Shown: positions 1-6,942 of the stretch, piece after piece
Position numbering within the stretch: position 1 is the stretch's first letter
How the letters are laid out: each line of letters begins with the position of its first letter
Made by a program: the position numbers and the translations under genes
From: an uncultured Campylobacter sp.
GTDB lineage: Bacteria > Campylobacterota > Campylobacteria > Campylobacterales > Campylobacteraceae
Length of the DNA stretch: 9,160 nucleotides
Direction: 5' to 3'
NCBI RefSeq assembly: GCF_937997595.1
Contig: NZ_CALKTS010000351.1
Coordinates: 1-9,160, forward strand
Notes under the pieces: generated by a model
What the model was told of the DNA's origin: nothing
Databases searched by the model: none
The model's input: the letters and a program-made list of their open reading frames with translations, nothing else

Positions 1-1
1 A

Positions 2-472
2 GATGAGTTTTATGCGCAGAATTTGCCCGTGTTTTTAAATGCGCTAAATTTGGCTGCGGAGCTTGGAGTGGGGCTGCTTGAGGCTACCGAGGTGATTGAG
101 CCCAATCCGATCGATCTGAATAGGTCCGAGTCGTTTTCAAATCTTTTTAATTGTGATACTCAGGGCGCGCTGATCTACGCGGAAATCGCCGCACAGCAGA
201 TCGGCGAGGCGATAGAGTGCAGCAAGGCAGGCGGAGGCGGTACGACAGGTGGCGGGAATTCCGCCTCGCGCGGCATCGATGTAACGGGCGGCGGTAGTGC
301 GGCTGAAGCGGATGGCGGCGCAATGAAAGAAAGCGGCGAGAATTTCGTTCCGTGCAGCGGTGATACGATAGAAGACGGCGGAGAGAATTCCGCCGCAGAA
401 GATCATAAAAACACAACCTCCACAGGCGGCGAGAAGTCGCTTTTCGGCAAGATCAAAGGGCTTTTCAGATAG
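2..472 (+). CDS. 3' end of an unrecognised protein with a Gly/Ser/Glu-rich tail
   Basis: The reading frame is already open at base 2, so this is most likely the C-terminal part of a gene that starts outside the window; the TTG at 23 is only an internal codon candidate and no ribosome site precedes it. Counting from that TTG, residues 1-66 look like an ordinary globular, partly helical domain (hydrophobic stretch LNALNLAAELGVGLLEATEV, then an Ala/Ile/Gln-rich helix ending near EAIE). From about residue 69 the composition changes sharply to Gly, Ser, Glu, Asn and Asp, with GGG or GG at 70-72, 76-78, 89-91, 98-99, 119-120 and 135-136. The last 13 residues are basic and amphipathic (SLFGKIKGLFR), like a membrane- or partner-binding tail on a flexible linker. 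I do not recognise the family. The low-complexity segment holds two in-frame copies of AATTCCGCC (257-265, 386-394), a word also found in the priA repeat. Confidence 0.7.
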   Translation, partial: DEFYAQNLPVFLNALNLAAELGVGLLEATEVIEPNPIDLNRSESFSNLFNCDTQGALIYAEIAAQQIGEAIECSKAGGGGTTGGGNSASRGIDVTGGGSAAEADGGAMKESGENFVPCSGDTIEDGGENSAAEDHKNTTSTGGEKSLFGKIKGLFR

Positions 473-556
473 AAATTTGATCGCTAAATTTTAAAGCAGC
501 TTGCAGGGTCGCACGATTTAAATCGCGATTAAATCATCTCGCGCTCGCAGGTCCCA

Positions 557-582
557 CGCCGTTAAATTTAGCTAAAACGGCG
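557..582. repeat. inverted repeat, 7-bp stem
   Basis: CGCCGTT at 557-563 is the exact reverse complement of AACGGCG at 576-582, with a 12-base AT-rich loop. It lies 85 bases past the stop codon of the first gene and could help end transcription, but no T-run follows on either strand. Confidence 0.35.
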
Positions 583-706
583 CAGCGGCAGGCGTAAATT
601 TAAAATTTAAAACTTGCCGAAATTTTAAAACGGCGGTTTGCATATCTGAAGTTACGAAATTTTAAAGCGCTGCAAAAAAGCTGCAAAGAGGCTAAATTTA
701 AACCCG

Positions 707-735
707 CCGCAGCCTTTGCGGAGGGTAAGCTGCGG
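707..735. repeat. overlapping alternative hairpins
   Basis: CCGCAGC (707-713) can pair with GCTGCGG (729-735, 7 bp). Its first five bases, CCGCA (707-711), can instead pair with TGCGG (717-721) around a 5-base loop. The two structures exclude each other, as in attenuators, but no gene or T-run next to them gives this a clear role. Confidence 0.3.
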
Positions 736-766
736 ATAGTTTATCTGTTTAAATTCCATAGCCGAA

Positions 767-815
767 AGCGCCCGATTTTGATTTCATGTCACTTAAAATT
801 ATACGTTCGGGCGCT
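767..815. repeat. 9-bp inverted repeat around a minus-strand TATAAT
   Basis: AGCGCCCGA (767-775) and TCGGGCGCT (807-815) are perfect 9-bp reverse complements separated by 31 bases. The loop region contains ATTATA (798-803), which reads TATAAT on the minus strand. The pair lies about 50 bases beyond the end of the small minus-strand membrane gene, so it may be a transcript-end structure or may flank an unassigned promoter. Confidence 0.35.
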
Positions 816-866
816 AATTTGATCGCTCACAAAACGCCGCGATAAAATTTCAATGAATTTTAAATT

Positions 867-1109
867 TTAAAGCTCGTCACCCCAGAAATAAAGCTCGAAA
901 AAAGCAAGCGCAAAGATAAAAAACAATATCAGCGCCGCGCCGCCCGCGCGGACGTAGCTATCGTCTCCTATGCCGAATTGTACGCAATACGCAAACGCCA
1001 TAAAAAACAGGCAAGCCGCTAAATTTGCGGAGCGTTTCTTTTCGTCTTTCAATGACGATACGCACAAAACGGCGGCTAGCATGAGAACTACGGTCGCGAT
1101 AATTTGCAT
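867..1109 (-). CDS. small hydrophobic membrane protein, unknown function
   Basis: An 80-residue, strongly hydrophobic protein with three likely membrane helices at about 2-20, 28-46 and 54-74. They are separated by a charged loop (KDEKKR, 21-26) and a short acidic loop (GDDSYVR, 48-54), and the C-terminus is acidic (GDEL). The ATG start is preceded by AAAGG with a 9-base gap, a reasonable ribosome site, which together with the clean membrane pattern argues that it is real. It is on the same strand as slt but 279 bases downstream, so it probably has its own promoter (a TATAAA at 1202-1207 is a candidate). I do not recognise a family. An overlapping frame on the same strand (958-1347) has a GTG start without a ribosome site and is probably spurious. 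Confidence 0.6.
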   Translation of the reverse strand: MQIIATVVLMLAAVLCVSSLKDEKKRSANLAACLFFMAFAYCVQFGIGDDSYVRAGGAALILFFIFALAFFELYFWGDEL

Positions 1110-1201
1110 GGCGTGCGACCTTTCGTGTAGGGCAGAAATAACCTTTGGCTAGCATCAAGAGATAAAATTTCACTACTGAAGTCAAAATAAATTCGCACGA
1201 T

Positions 1202-1207
1202 TTTATA
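1202..1207 (-). promoter_or_regulatory. possible -10 box for the small membrane gene
   Basis: The minus strand reads GGCGC-TATAAA-ATCG here, 93 bases upstream of the ATG at 1109. It resembles a Campylobacter sigma70 -10 element, but the upstream T-tract pattern is weak, so this is tentative. Confidence 0.3.
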
Positions 1208-1224
1208 GCGCCTTGCCTACTTTT

Positions 1225-1242
1225 GCGGCGAAATTTCGCCGC
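1225..1242. terminator. perfect 18-bp palindrome, possible terminator hairpin
   Basis: GCGGCGAAATTTCGCCGC is a perfect palindrome that can fold as a 7-bp GC-rich stem with an AATT loop. It lies 147 bases past the slt stop codon and just upstream of the small membrane gene's candidate promoter, a sensible place to end the gltX-yggT-slt transcript. Neither side has a strong T-run (CTTTGATC on the plus side, AAAAGTAGG on the minus side), so it may be a weak or assisted terminator. Confidence 0.35.
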
Positions 1243-1388
1243 TTTGATCTGCCCGTCTAAGCTCTTGGCGGGCAAATTTTGCGCTTTTGTTGAAGCGGCG
1301 GCTTTTAAAATTTCTCGCTCGCCGTATTTGAAAATTATCTTTTGCACTCGCCGCTTTTTAAAATCATCCTCCGAACTCGCCGTTAGCT

Positions 1389-3053
1389 TTAGCGAAAGTT
1401 ATCGCTGCGAGAGGGGATCAGCAGATCTTGTAGTTCCTGTTGCACTGAGACTTTCGCGCGCGGATCGAGGATTTGCGAGTAGATGATAAAATTTGCAAGC
1501 ACCTTTTTACCGTAGTCCCTACTCTCGGCATACGGCACGAGCTCCATGCTAAGCCACGGCTCAAATTTGCCCTTATTAAACATATCGCCGCGCTGAAGCA
1601 TCTTTTTGACGAGCCCGAGTCCGCCGTTGTAGGCGTATGCGATGAAAACCGGGCTGTAAATTTTGCGCTCCAGCCAGTCGATATGGATGTTGGCGAAGCG
1701 GTAAGCGACCTCCGGGCGGAACATATCGTCTTGATCGAAGCCGTCGATTTTGAGTTGCTTTTTTCCGATCTCGTTAGCCAAAAACGGCATAAATTGCATC
1801 ATTCCGAGTGCGTACGAGGTAGAAACCGATGCGGGCACGAAGCGGCTCTCTTGGCGGGCGAGCGCCAAAATTAGCGCCTTGCGGCGGTTGTCGCCGTCGC
1901 CGATGTGTTCCATAAACGGCGTCGGATAGAAGTTATCCTTGCCGCCGCTTGCTTTATTCATGATGTATGAGTACTCGCCGATGCTTTGCTTGGTGTCGAA
2001 TTTTTTAGCAAATTCCAAAAGTTGTGGGCGCGACATCTGATCAGCGCTATTTTTCGTGCGAACCCAAGCGAAAGGATCGGTGATATCGTAGCCTTCGATG
2101 GAATTTTTAGCAGGATTTGGGATGATGATGTTTAAATTCCTATCCCCTAAGACCTCCTTGGCATAAAGCGCATAGAGGCTGTAATAATCGCTGCTAGCAA
2201 GCTGGCGCAAGACATTTTGATCTCCATTTAGCAGGTAGATCCAAAATTTCGCATTGTGTACATCGTGAGGCTTCTCAAAGCTCGCTGCTGCGCGGCTAAA
2301 AAATGCAAGCGCAGCCCCTTCATCGCCCTGCATGACGGCATTTACGCCCAGCATAAACGCTACGTCCTTCTCCACGGCTAGTGGATCGACGCCCATAAGC
2401 GAGCGGCGCAAGTGCGGGTATTTGCGGTTGATTAGCGCGTCGTTAAGAACCGCCTTAAAGCTTGGCTGGGCGCTTAGGCCGGTAACGAAGGTCGCATCAG
2501 CGTCGATGTCAATCAGAGCGTCTTTGCCCGCACCTTTTAAGTAGTCGTAATATAAAAAGTAGTTTTGCGCGTTGCGGCTCTGCATAAAATACTCGCTCGG
2601 ATTTTCGTCGTTAAATCCGCGCAGTAAATTTACGGCGTTTCGCGAAGCCGCGTCTTGGTGACTCTCTAGTTGCGAAGCGAGTGTCTCGCGCACGGACGGA
2701 CTTAGCTTGGCGATAAAATTTGGATAGGAGCGCGCCTTTTTGCAGGTTAAATTTGCATCTAAAATATTTGCCGCCGTTACTCCTGCGCAGCGATCCGGAC
2801 GCTTAGGAGGGCGAACGGCGCCGAAAATTCTATCTAGCTTCTCTTTTAGTTTGCCCTTGTAGCGAAAGATGCTCTGTTTTAAAGCTTTAATCTCCGCTTT
2901 GTTGTATTTCGTTTCATCGATCAAGCGATAGATGTAATAGTCCTTGGCTAGGGATTTTGGCTCGTCTTTGATCTGTTCGTAGCTTAAAATTTTACCGCTA
3001 CTTGCGGCGCACAGCAGTCCTAAAACAAGGCTAAATTTCAGAAATATTTTCAA
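1389..3053 (-). CDS. slt: soluble lytic murein transglycosylase, periplasmic
   Basis: This enzyme cleaves the MurNAc-GlcNAc bond of peptidoglycan with formation of 1,6-anhydroMurNAc, in the periplasm. The 554-residue protein starts with a Sec signal peptide (basic MKIFLK, then a hydrophobic core to about residue 18). Residues ~25-370 form the alpha-helical superhelical region typical of Slt70-like enzymes. The C-terminal SLT catalytic domain begins near 390: RQESRF carries the catalytic Glu at 402, followed by SYALGMMQFMP (413-423) and the AYNGG motif (474-478). The start is TTG (3051-3053) with AGGA seven bases upstream. Its first bases overlap the yggT stop codon (TTGA), so it is the last gene of the gltX-yggT-slt operon and translationally coupled. 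It corresponds to C. jejuni Cj0843c by memory of sequence and gene order. Nothing appears broken. Confidence 0.93.
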   Translation of the reverse strand: MKIFLKFSLVLGLLCAASSGKILSYEQIKDEPKSLAKDYYIYRLIDETKYNKAEIKALKQSIFRYKGKLKEKLDRIFGAVRPPKRPDRCAGVTAANILDANLTCKKARSYPNFIAKLSPSVRETLASQLESHQDAASRNAVNLLRGFNDENPSEYFMQSRNAQNYFLYYDYLKGAGKDALIDIDADATFVTGLSAQPSFKAVLNDALINRKYPHLRRSLMGVDPLAVEKDVAFMLGVNAVMQGDEGAALAFFSRAAASFEKPHDVHNAKFWIYLLNGDQNVLRQLASSDYYSLYALYAKEVLGDRNLNIIIPNPAKNSIEGYDITDPFAWVRTKNSADQMSRPQLLEFAKKFDTKQSIGEYSYIMNKASGGKDNFYPTPFMEHIGDGDNRRKALILALARQESRFVPASVSTSYALGMMQFMPFLANEIGKKQLKIDGFDQDDMFRPEVAYRFANIHIDWLERKIYSPVFIAYAYNGGLGLVKKMLQRGDMFNKGKFEPWLSMELVPYAESRDYGKKVLANFIIYSQILDPRAKVSVQQELQDLLIPSRSDNFR

Positions 3054-3346
3054 ATGACCGTCCTATTGATGATATAGATTATCGCGCTGTCAAAGAAGTT
3101 AAGCACGAGTAGGATAAGAAGCGGCGAAAGATCAAACCCGCCGAAAGTCGTAGGCAGATAGCGACGCACCAGCGCGAACGCAGGCTCCGTAAGCGCAGAG
3201 ATGACGCGGTAGATTTTATAAAATTTACCGAACGGATTTGGGCGGATGAAACTTAAAACGCACGCGATAAAGATCACGATCATATAGGCTTGCAGCGCGT
3301 AGTGTAGGGTGATGAGCGCGCCGTAGATCAGGCTGTTTGCTAGCAT
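3050..3346 (-). CDS. yggT: YggT family integral membrane protein
   Basis: A 98-residue inner-membrane protein of the YggT family (Pfam PF02325). It has two membrane helices, at about 12-34 and 74-95, separated by the family's conserved cytoplasmic-side segment: SFIRPNPFG (32-40), then ISALTEPAFALVRRYLP (49-65). The family function is not firmly known; it has been linked to osmotic tolerance and to cell-division or cell-shape loci in other bacteria. The ATG at 3344-3346 has an excellent AAGGAG site five bases upstream. The start overlaps the end of gltX by seven bases and the stop overlaps the slt TTG start by four, so it is the middle gene of a tight operon. Full-length and intact. Confidence 0.9.
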   Translation of the reverse strand: MLANSLIYGALITLHYALQAYMIVIFIACVLSFIRPNPFGKFYKIYRVISALTEPAFALVRRYLPTTFGGFDLSPLLILLVLNFFDSAIIYIINRTVI

Positions 3347-4647
3347 ACGATCTCCTTCAGATCGGCGCGGATCAGCGGATACAGCTCGCTAAGCTCCGGC
3401 CCGTGAGGCGCGCCGGTTAGTAAAAACCTAAGCGGCATAAATAGGCTCTTGCCTTTTAAATTTGTAGCCTGCGAAAGCGCCGTTTTGAAATCATTAAATT
3501 CCGCGCTTGCGCCGTTTGAGCTCAATAAATTTAAGATCGCCTCTCGCAGCGCCTGCGCCTGCGTCGCCCACTCCTGCGGGATATCTTTCGCGCCGTAGAT
3601 CGCTGTGATCTTCTCTTTGATTTGTGGGATAAGGCTTGCTTCTTGAGTGTAAAATTTTATCAAAGGCGCAAATTTCGGCTCAAGCTCAAAAAGCTCCGCC
3701 AATCGCTGTTCGCTCGCTCTTTTGATATGCTCGCGGTTTATAAAGGCGAGTTTGTCCTCGTCAAATTTTGCCGGGCTTTTTGAAATTTTAGCGATATCGA
3801 AAAACTCCACCGCTTCATCCATACTAAAGACCTCGCGCGGCGTTTTATTGCCCAGCAGGATCAGATAATTCGCGATCGCTTCGGGCAGGTAGCCGCTTTG
3901 AAGCAGCCATTTCACCGAGGAGCTAGCTTCGCGCTTGCTCATCTTCTTGCCTTCGGAATTTAATATGATCGGCAGGTGCGCGTATTTGATCTCGCCGTCG
4001 TAGCCGAGGCTCTCGCGTATCCAGTTTTGCTTCGGGGTGTTTGAGACGTGATCCTCGCCGCGGATTACGAAGCTCACGCCCTGCATCATATCGTCGCAGG
4101 CGCAGGCGAAGTTATAAGTTGGCGTCTTGTCCGCGCGCATGATGACGAAGCTGTCGATGTTTTGCGGCTCAAATGTGATACGCCCCTTGATCGCGTCGGT
4201 AAATTCCAGCGCGTGATCCGGCTTTTTAAGGCGGATAGTAAAGGGCTTCTCGCAGTTTAGCACCTCTTCATCGCTTAAATGCTCGCAGTGCCCGTCGTAG
4301 CGATACGCCTCTCCTGCGTCTTTGGCGGCTTGTTTTTTCGCCTCAAGCTCCTCCTCGCTGCAAAAACAGCAAAACGCCTTTTTCTCGGCGAGTAGCTTGG
4401 CAGCAAACTGCTGATGAAATTTTAAATTTTTGCTTTGATAATACAGGCTCTGCCATTTAATGCCGAAGCGCTTTAAAATTTCGATTATCTCTTGATCTTT
4501 GCCTTCAATATTGCGCGCAGTGTCGGTATCCTCGATACGTAAGATGAAGCCGCTTTGATCCTGCAGCGAGCAGATGTAGTTAAAAATAGCCGCGCGTAAA
4601 TTTCCGATATGCATATCGCCGGTGGGCGACGGAGCGAAGCGATACAA
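3340..4647 (-). CDS. gltX: glutamyl-tRNA synthetase
   Basis: A class I aminoacyl-tRNA synthetase that charges tRNA with glutamate in the cytoplasm. The HIGH-type motif is HIGN (13-16) within APSPTGDMHIG, followed by RIEDTD (37-42); the KMSKS-type loop is KKMSKRE (234-240). A zinc-binding pattern C94-x-C96-x24-C121-x-H123 matches the one in E. coli GluRS. At 435 residues it is somewhat shorter than typical GluRS proteins. Campylobacterota usually have two GluRS paralogues, one of which mischarges tRNA-Gln for the amidotransferase route; gene order suggests this is the Cj0845c (GltX1) type, but the sequence alone does not settle which tRNA it prefers. The start is TTG (4645-4647) with AAAGGA six bases upstream (4654-4659), and the protein then begins in register with the family (MYRFAPSPTG). 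First gene of the gltX-yggT-slt operon. Confidence 0.95.
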   Translation of the reverse strand: MYRFAPSPTGDMHIGNLRAAIFNYICSLQDQSGFILRIEDTDTARNIEGKDQEIIEILKRFGIKWQSLYYQSKNLKFHQQFAAKLLAEKKAFCCFCSEEELEAKKQAAKDAGEAYRYDGHCEHLSDEEVLNCEKPFTIRLKKPDHALEFTDAIKGRITFEPQNIDSFVIMRADKTPTYNFACACDDMMQGVSFVIRGEDHVSNTPKQNWIRESLGYDGEIKYAHLPIILNSEGKKMSKREASSSVKWLLQSGYLPEAIANYLILLGNKTPREVFSMDEAVEFFDIAKISKSPAKFDEDKLAFINREHIKRASEQRLAELFELEPKFAPLIKFYTQEASLIPQIKEKITAIYGAKDIPQEWATQAQALREAILNLLSSNGASAEFNDFKTALSQATNLKGKSLFMPLRFLLTGAPHGPELSELYPLIRADLKEIVC

Positions 4648-4679
4648 TTTAGGTCCTTTGGGTTTAAATTTAAGCTCGG

Positions 4680-4685
4680 ATTATA
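4680..4685 (-). promoter_or_regulatory. promoter -10 box of gltX-yggT-slt
   Basis: The minus strand carries a perfect TATAAT here, 32 bases upstream of the gltX TTG. Upstream, the minus strand runs through T-tracts (complement of the A-tracts at 4702-4724), the usual Campylobacter replacement for a -35 box. Confidence 0.6.
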
Positions 4686-4703
4686 CTTTTTACTTCCTAA
4701 TAA

Positions 4704-4724
4704 AAAGCAAAAACAAAGCAAAAA
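4704..4724. repeat. phased A-tract direct repeat between divergent promoters
   Basis: AAAGCAAAAA occurs at 4704-4713 and again at 4715-4724, one helical turn (11 bp) apart. It lies at the -35 region of the mscL promoter candidate and upstream of the gltX -10 box, so it may bend DNA or stimulate both promoters, or be a regulator site. Confidence 0.45.
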
Positions 4725-4729
4725 TAGGC

Positions 4730-4735
4730 TAATAT
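4730..4735 (+). promoter_or_regulatory. possible -10 box of the mscL operon
   Basis: TAATAT at 4730-4735 lies 26 bases before the mscL ATG, with phased A-tracts upstream. It is the best -10 match on the plus strand in the 114-base divergent region, but one base off TATAAT in two positions, so moderate support only. Confidence 0.45.
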
Positions 4736-4761
4736 CGGCGCATTTTATTTAAGGAGACAAT

Positions 4762-5163
4762 ATGGGTTTCATTCAGGAATTCAAAGAATTTGCGATGAAA
4801 GGAAACGTCATCGATATGGCGATGGGTGTCGTCATCGGCGGGGCTTTCGGCAAGATCGTAACCTCGCTCGTAAGCGACATTATGATGCCGGTTTTAGGAC
4901 TTCTTACGGGAGGTATGAATTTTACCGATCTTAAGATCGTGTTAAAAGAAGCGGTGGGGCAGACCCCGGCCGTTACGATAAATTACGGCTCGTTTATCCA
5001 GGTAACGGTCTATTTTATCATCATCGCGTTTTGTATATTCTGCGCGATCAAGGCGATCAATAAGCTTAAAAAGCCTGCCCCTGCTCCAGAGCCTGCCGCA
5101 CCTGCCGAGCCTAGCGAAGAGATTAAACTTCTTACCGAGATAAGAGACCTGCTTAAAAAATAG
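4762..5163 (+). CDS. mscL: large-conductance mechanosensitive channel
   Basis: MscL forms a homopentameric inner-membrane pore that opens under membrane tension and releases solutes during osmotic downshock. The 133-residue length is normal. It has the amphipathic N-terminal helix (GFIQEFKEFAMKGNV), TM1 at about 15-45 with the pore-lining AMGVVIGGAFGKIVTSLVSD signature, a periplasmic loop (~46-75), TM2 at about 77-101, a Pro/Ala-rich linker (PAPAPEPAAPAEP, 105-117), and the conserved C-terminal bundle helix EEIKLLTEIRDLL. The ATG has a strong AAGGAG site. It is the first gene of a plus-strand operon: a Crp/Fnr-type regulator begins nine bases after its stop, then a phosphoesterase and psd follow. 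By memory, C. jejuni lacks mscL and the regulator at this position, so the pair looks like an insertion between gltX and the phosphoesterase gene. Confidence 0.96.
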   Translation: MGFIQEFKEFAMKGNVIDMAMGVVIGGAFGKIVTSLVSDIMMPVLGLLTGGMNFTDLKIVLKEAVGQTPAVTINYGSFIQVTVYFIIIAFCIFCAIKAINKLKKPAPAPEPAAPAEPSEEIKLLTEIRDLLKK

Positions 5164-5172
5164 GTCGCGGCG

Positions 5173-5811
5173 ATGCTTGAGAGAATTCCTTATTTCAAAG
5201 CTCTAAGCGCAGCGCAAATCGATCGTTTGGAGCAGATTAGCATCCATAAAAGCTACAAAAAGGGCGAAATTTTATTTTTCGAGGGCGAGCGCTCGCAGTA
5301 TCTATTAATCCTGCTAAAAGGAATTTTAAAAATCTATAAAACCTCCGCAAAGGGGCGTGAGATCCATATGCGCGAGATCCGCCCCATCTCGCTCGTGGCG
5401 GAGATGGTAAATTTCGAAGAGACGAGCTATCCTGCAAGTGGCGTGTTTTCGACAAACGGCGAGGTGCTAAAGATCGATTATGAAAAATTTAAAAACGAGT
5501 TTATGAGCGATCCAAAGATTTGCCTGGAGCTTTTAAAATCGATGTCCGAGAAGATCCGAGCGCTAAATGCAGTCTTTGATAATCAAGTCGTGCTTAACTG
5601 CGACGGCAAGATTGCTAAGTTTATCAGCGAGAATTTCGATATTTTTATGAGCACGAAATACACTAGAATAGCCAAAATTCTAAATGTTACCCCCGAAACA
5701 TTTTCGCGCACCATCACTAAATTTAAAAGGAGCGGCGCGCTAATTTTAGACGATAAGCAAGAAATCACGGGCTTTGATAAAGATAAGCTAGACGAGTATA
5801 TCCAAGGCTAG
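5173..5811 (+). CDS. Crp/Fnr family transcriptional regulator
   Basis: A 212-residue one-component regulator. Residues ~8-105 form a cyclic-nucleotide-binding-type beta-barrel (YKKGEILFFEGERSQYLLIL, 28-47, is the typical first half). Residues ~106-137 are the dimerisation helix. The C-terminus is a Crp-type winged helix-turn-helix, with KYTRIAKILNVTPETFSRTI (162-181) giving the turn and recognition helix, as in the Fnr subgroup where a TPET[VL/F]SR-like motif contacts TTGAT-type half-sites. There is no N-terminal cysteine cluster (only C117 and C143), so it should not carry an Fnr iron-sulfur cluster. The phosphate-binding segment (about 72-90) lacks the GEL...RSA residues that bind cAMP in Crp, so the signal is unknown. 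The ATG follows mscL by nine bases with only a weak AGG ribosome site, suggesting coupling. It is related in type to C. jejuni NssR-like regulators, but I cannot assign its targets. Confidence 0.88.
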   Translation: MLERIPYFKALSAAQIDRLEQISIHKSYKKGEILFFEGERSQYLLILLKGILKIYKTSAKGREIHMREIRPISLVAEMVNFEETSYPASGVFSTNGEVLKIDYEKFKNEFMSDPKICLELLKSMSEKIRALNAVFDNQVVLNCDGKIAKFISENFDIFMSTKYTRIAKILNVTPETFSRTITKFKRSGALILDDKQEITGFDKDKLDEYIQG

Positions 5812-5814
5812 AGT

Positions 5815-6942
5815 TTGAAAAGCGCCTATATTTTCCCAATCGTCGGCACAGTTTTATTCCTATTTTTTAATCTTTACATCTACAGATCGATCAGCGCGCG
5901 CTTTACGCCATATAAAAATTTCGTGATCTTCCGCCCTGCCTTGAGCTTGCTTTGCGTAGCTTTGGCGATTTTAGATGCAATATTTTTTGCGGGTTTTGGG
6001 CTTAATGGAAGCTTTAAAAACGAGCTGCTTTATAAGCTATGCGTATTTTGCATGGCGGCATCCTTTTCGCTCTTTTTTATCTGCCTTGCTTACGATGTGC
6101 TAAGCGCCGCTGCGCATGTAGTTAAATTTAGCCAAAACAGGCGAAAATTTTTAAAAACCTTTATCGATATAACCTTCGTAATAATGGCGTTTAGCTATAT
6201 TTTTAAGGGGCTTTATAATGCACTAAAAATTCCAAAAATCACCGAGCGCGAAATAAAAATCAGAAATTTAGCTCGCGAGCTAAGCTTCGCCGTCATCTCG
6301 GATGTGCATCTGGGCGAGTTTTTGAAGAAGGAATTTTTGCAAGGCATCGTAGCGCAGATAAACTCGCTAAATTACGATGCGCTACTGATCGTGGGCGATA
6401 TGTTTGATCTGCGCTCGGATGAGCTCGGGGATATTTTGCAGCCTCTTGAGGCGATCAAAAAACCTATATTTTTCGTCACGGGCAACCACGAGTATTACCG
6501 CGGCGACGCAAGCAGGCTTATCGCAGCGATGCAAAAAGCGGGCGTGCGCGTGCTGCAAAACGAAAGCGTGGAATTTGAGGGGCTAAATTTAATGGGCGTG
6601 CACGATCTTAGCGGCTTTCGCTTCGGATACATGCAGCCAGATCTAAGCGCTGCGCTAGCGCAGGCGGATCCCGATAAGCCTAAAATTTTACTCGCGCATC
6701 AGCCCAAATACGTCGTGGACTTCGTGCGCGACGAGGTCGATCTGTGTATCTGCGGACACACGCACGCGGGGCAAATTTTCCCGTGGACGCTTTTGGTGCT
6801 GCTTAGCCAGAAGTATCTTTACGGGCTGTATAACGACGGGCTAAAGCAAATTTACGTAAGCAGCGGCGTAGGGTTTTGGGGTCCGCCGATAAGGGTCTTT
6901 GCCGATGCCGAGATCGCGCTGCTTAAGCTTAGAAAGGCATAG
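5815..6942 (+). CDS. membrane-anchored calcineurin-like metallophosphoesterase
   Basis: A 375-residue protein with two parts. Residues 1-135 hold four likely membrane helices (about 5-23, 40-62, 72-98, 114-134). Residues ~155-372 are a metallophosphoesterase domain with all five metal-binding blocks: DVH (163-165), GDMFD (194-198), GNHE (223-226), the His of AHQP (295) and GHTHAGQ (314-320). This is the YkuE/YaeI-type arrangement, with the dinuclear metal site probably on the cytoplasmic face. Some relatives act on UDP-2,3-diacylglucosamine or other phospholipid-like substrates; the substrate here is not shown. It resembles C. jejuni Cj0846, also beside psd. The start is TTG three bases after the regulator's stop, with AAGG seven bases upstream (5804-5807) inside the previous gene. 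Its stop codon directly abuts the psd ATG, so these genes are co-translated. Confidence 0.92.
   Translation: MKSAYIFPIVGTVLFLFFNLYIYRSISARFTPYKNFVIFRPALSLLCVALAILDAIFFAGFGLNGSFKNELLYKLCVFCMAASFSLFFICLAYDVLSAAAHVVKFSQNRRKFLKTFIDITFVIMAFSYIFKGLYNALKIPKITEREIKIRNLARELSFAVISDVHLGEFLKKEFLQGIVAQINSLNYDALLIVGDMFDLRSDELGDILQPLEAIKKPIFFVTGNHEYYRGDASRLIAAMQKAGVRVLQNESVEFEGLNLMGVHDLSGFRFGYMQPDLSAALAQADPDKPKILLAHQPKYVVDFVRDEVDLCICGHTHAGQIFPWTLLVLLSQKYLYGLYNDGLKQIYVSSGVGFWGPPIRVFADAEIALLKLRKA

Larger units (their letters stand above)
473..866. other. gene-free intergenic stretch with small inverted repeats
   Basis: This stretch of almost 400 bases lies between the end of the plus-strand gene at 472 and the end of the minus-strand gene at 867, so both flanking genes end into it. 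I see no convincing gene: the longest ATG frame I traced is a 35-codon minus-strand frame (652-759) without a ribosome site. The stretch is rich in AAATTT/TTTAAA words. It holds inverted repeats at 557-563/576-582 (CGCCGTT/AACGGCG), 707-713/729-735 (CCGCAGC/GCTGCGG) and 767-775/807-815 (AGCGCCCGA/TCGGGCGCT). None is followed by a clear T-run, so no classical intrinsic terminator can be assigned. A minus-strand TATAAT lies at 798-803. Confidence 0.6.

Noticed and set aside
652..759. A 35-codon minus-strand frame in the gene-free stretch
   Set aside because: It has no ribosome site and no recognisable sequence; too short to support by itself.
958..1347. A 129-codon minus-strand frame overlapping the small membrane gene
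   Set aside because: It starts with GTG without a ribosome site, the product is basic and without recognisable features, and it overlaps a better-supported membrane protein.
5237..5768. Minus-strand frames inside the regulator gene
   Set aside because: They are antisense to a clear Crp/Fnr protein and show no start signals or familiar motifs.
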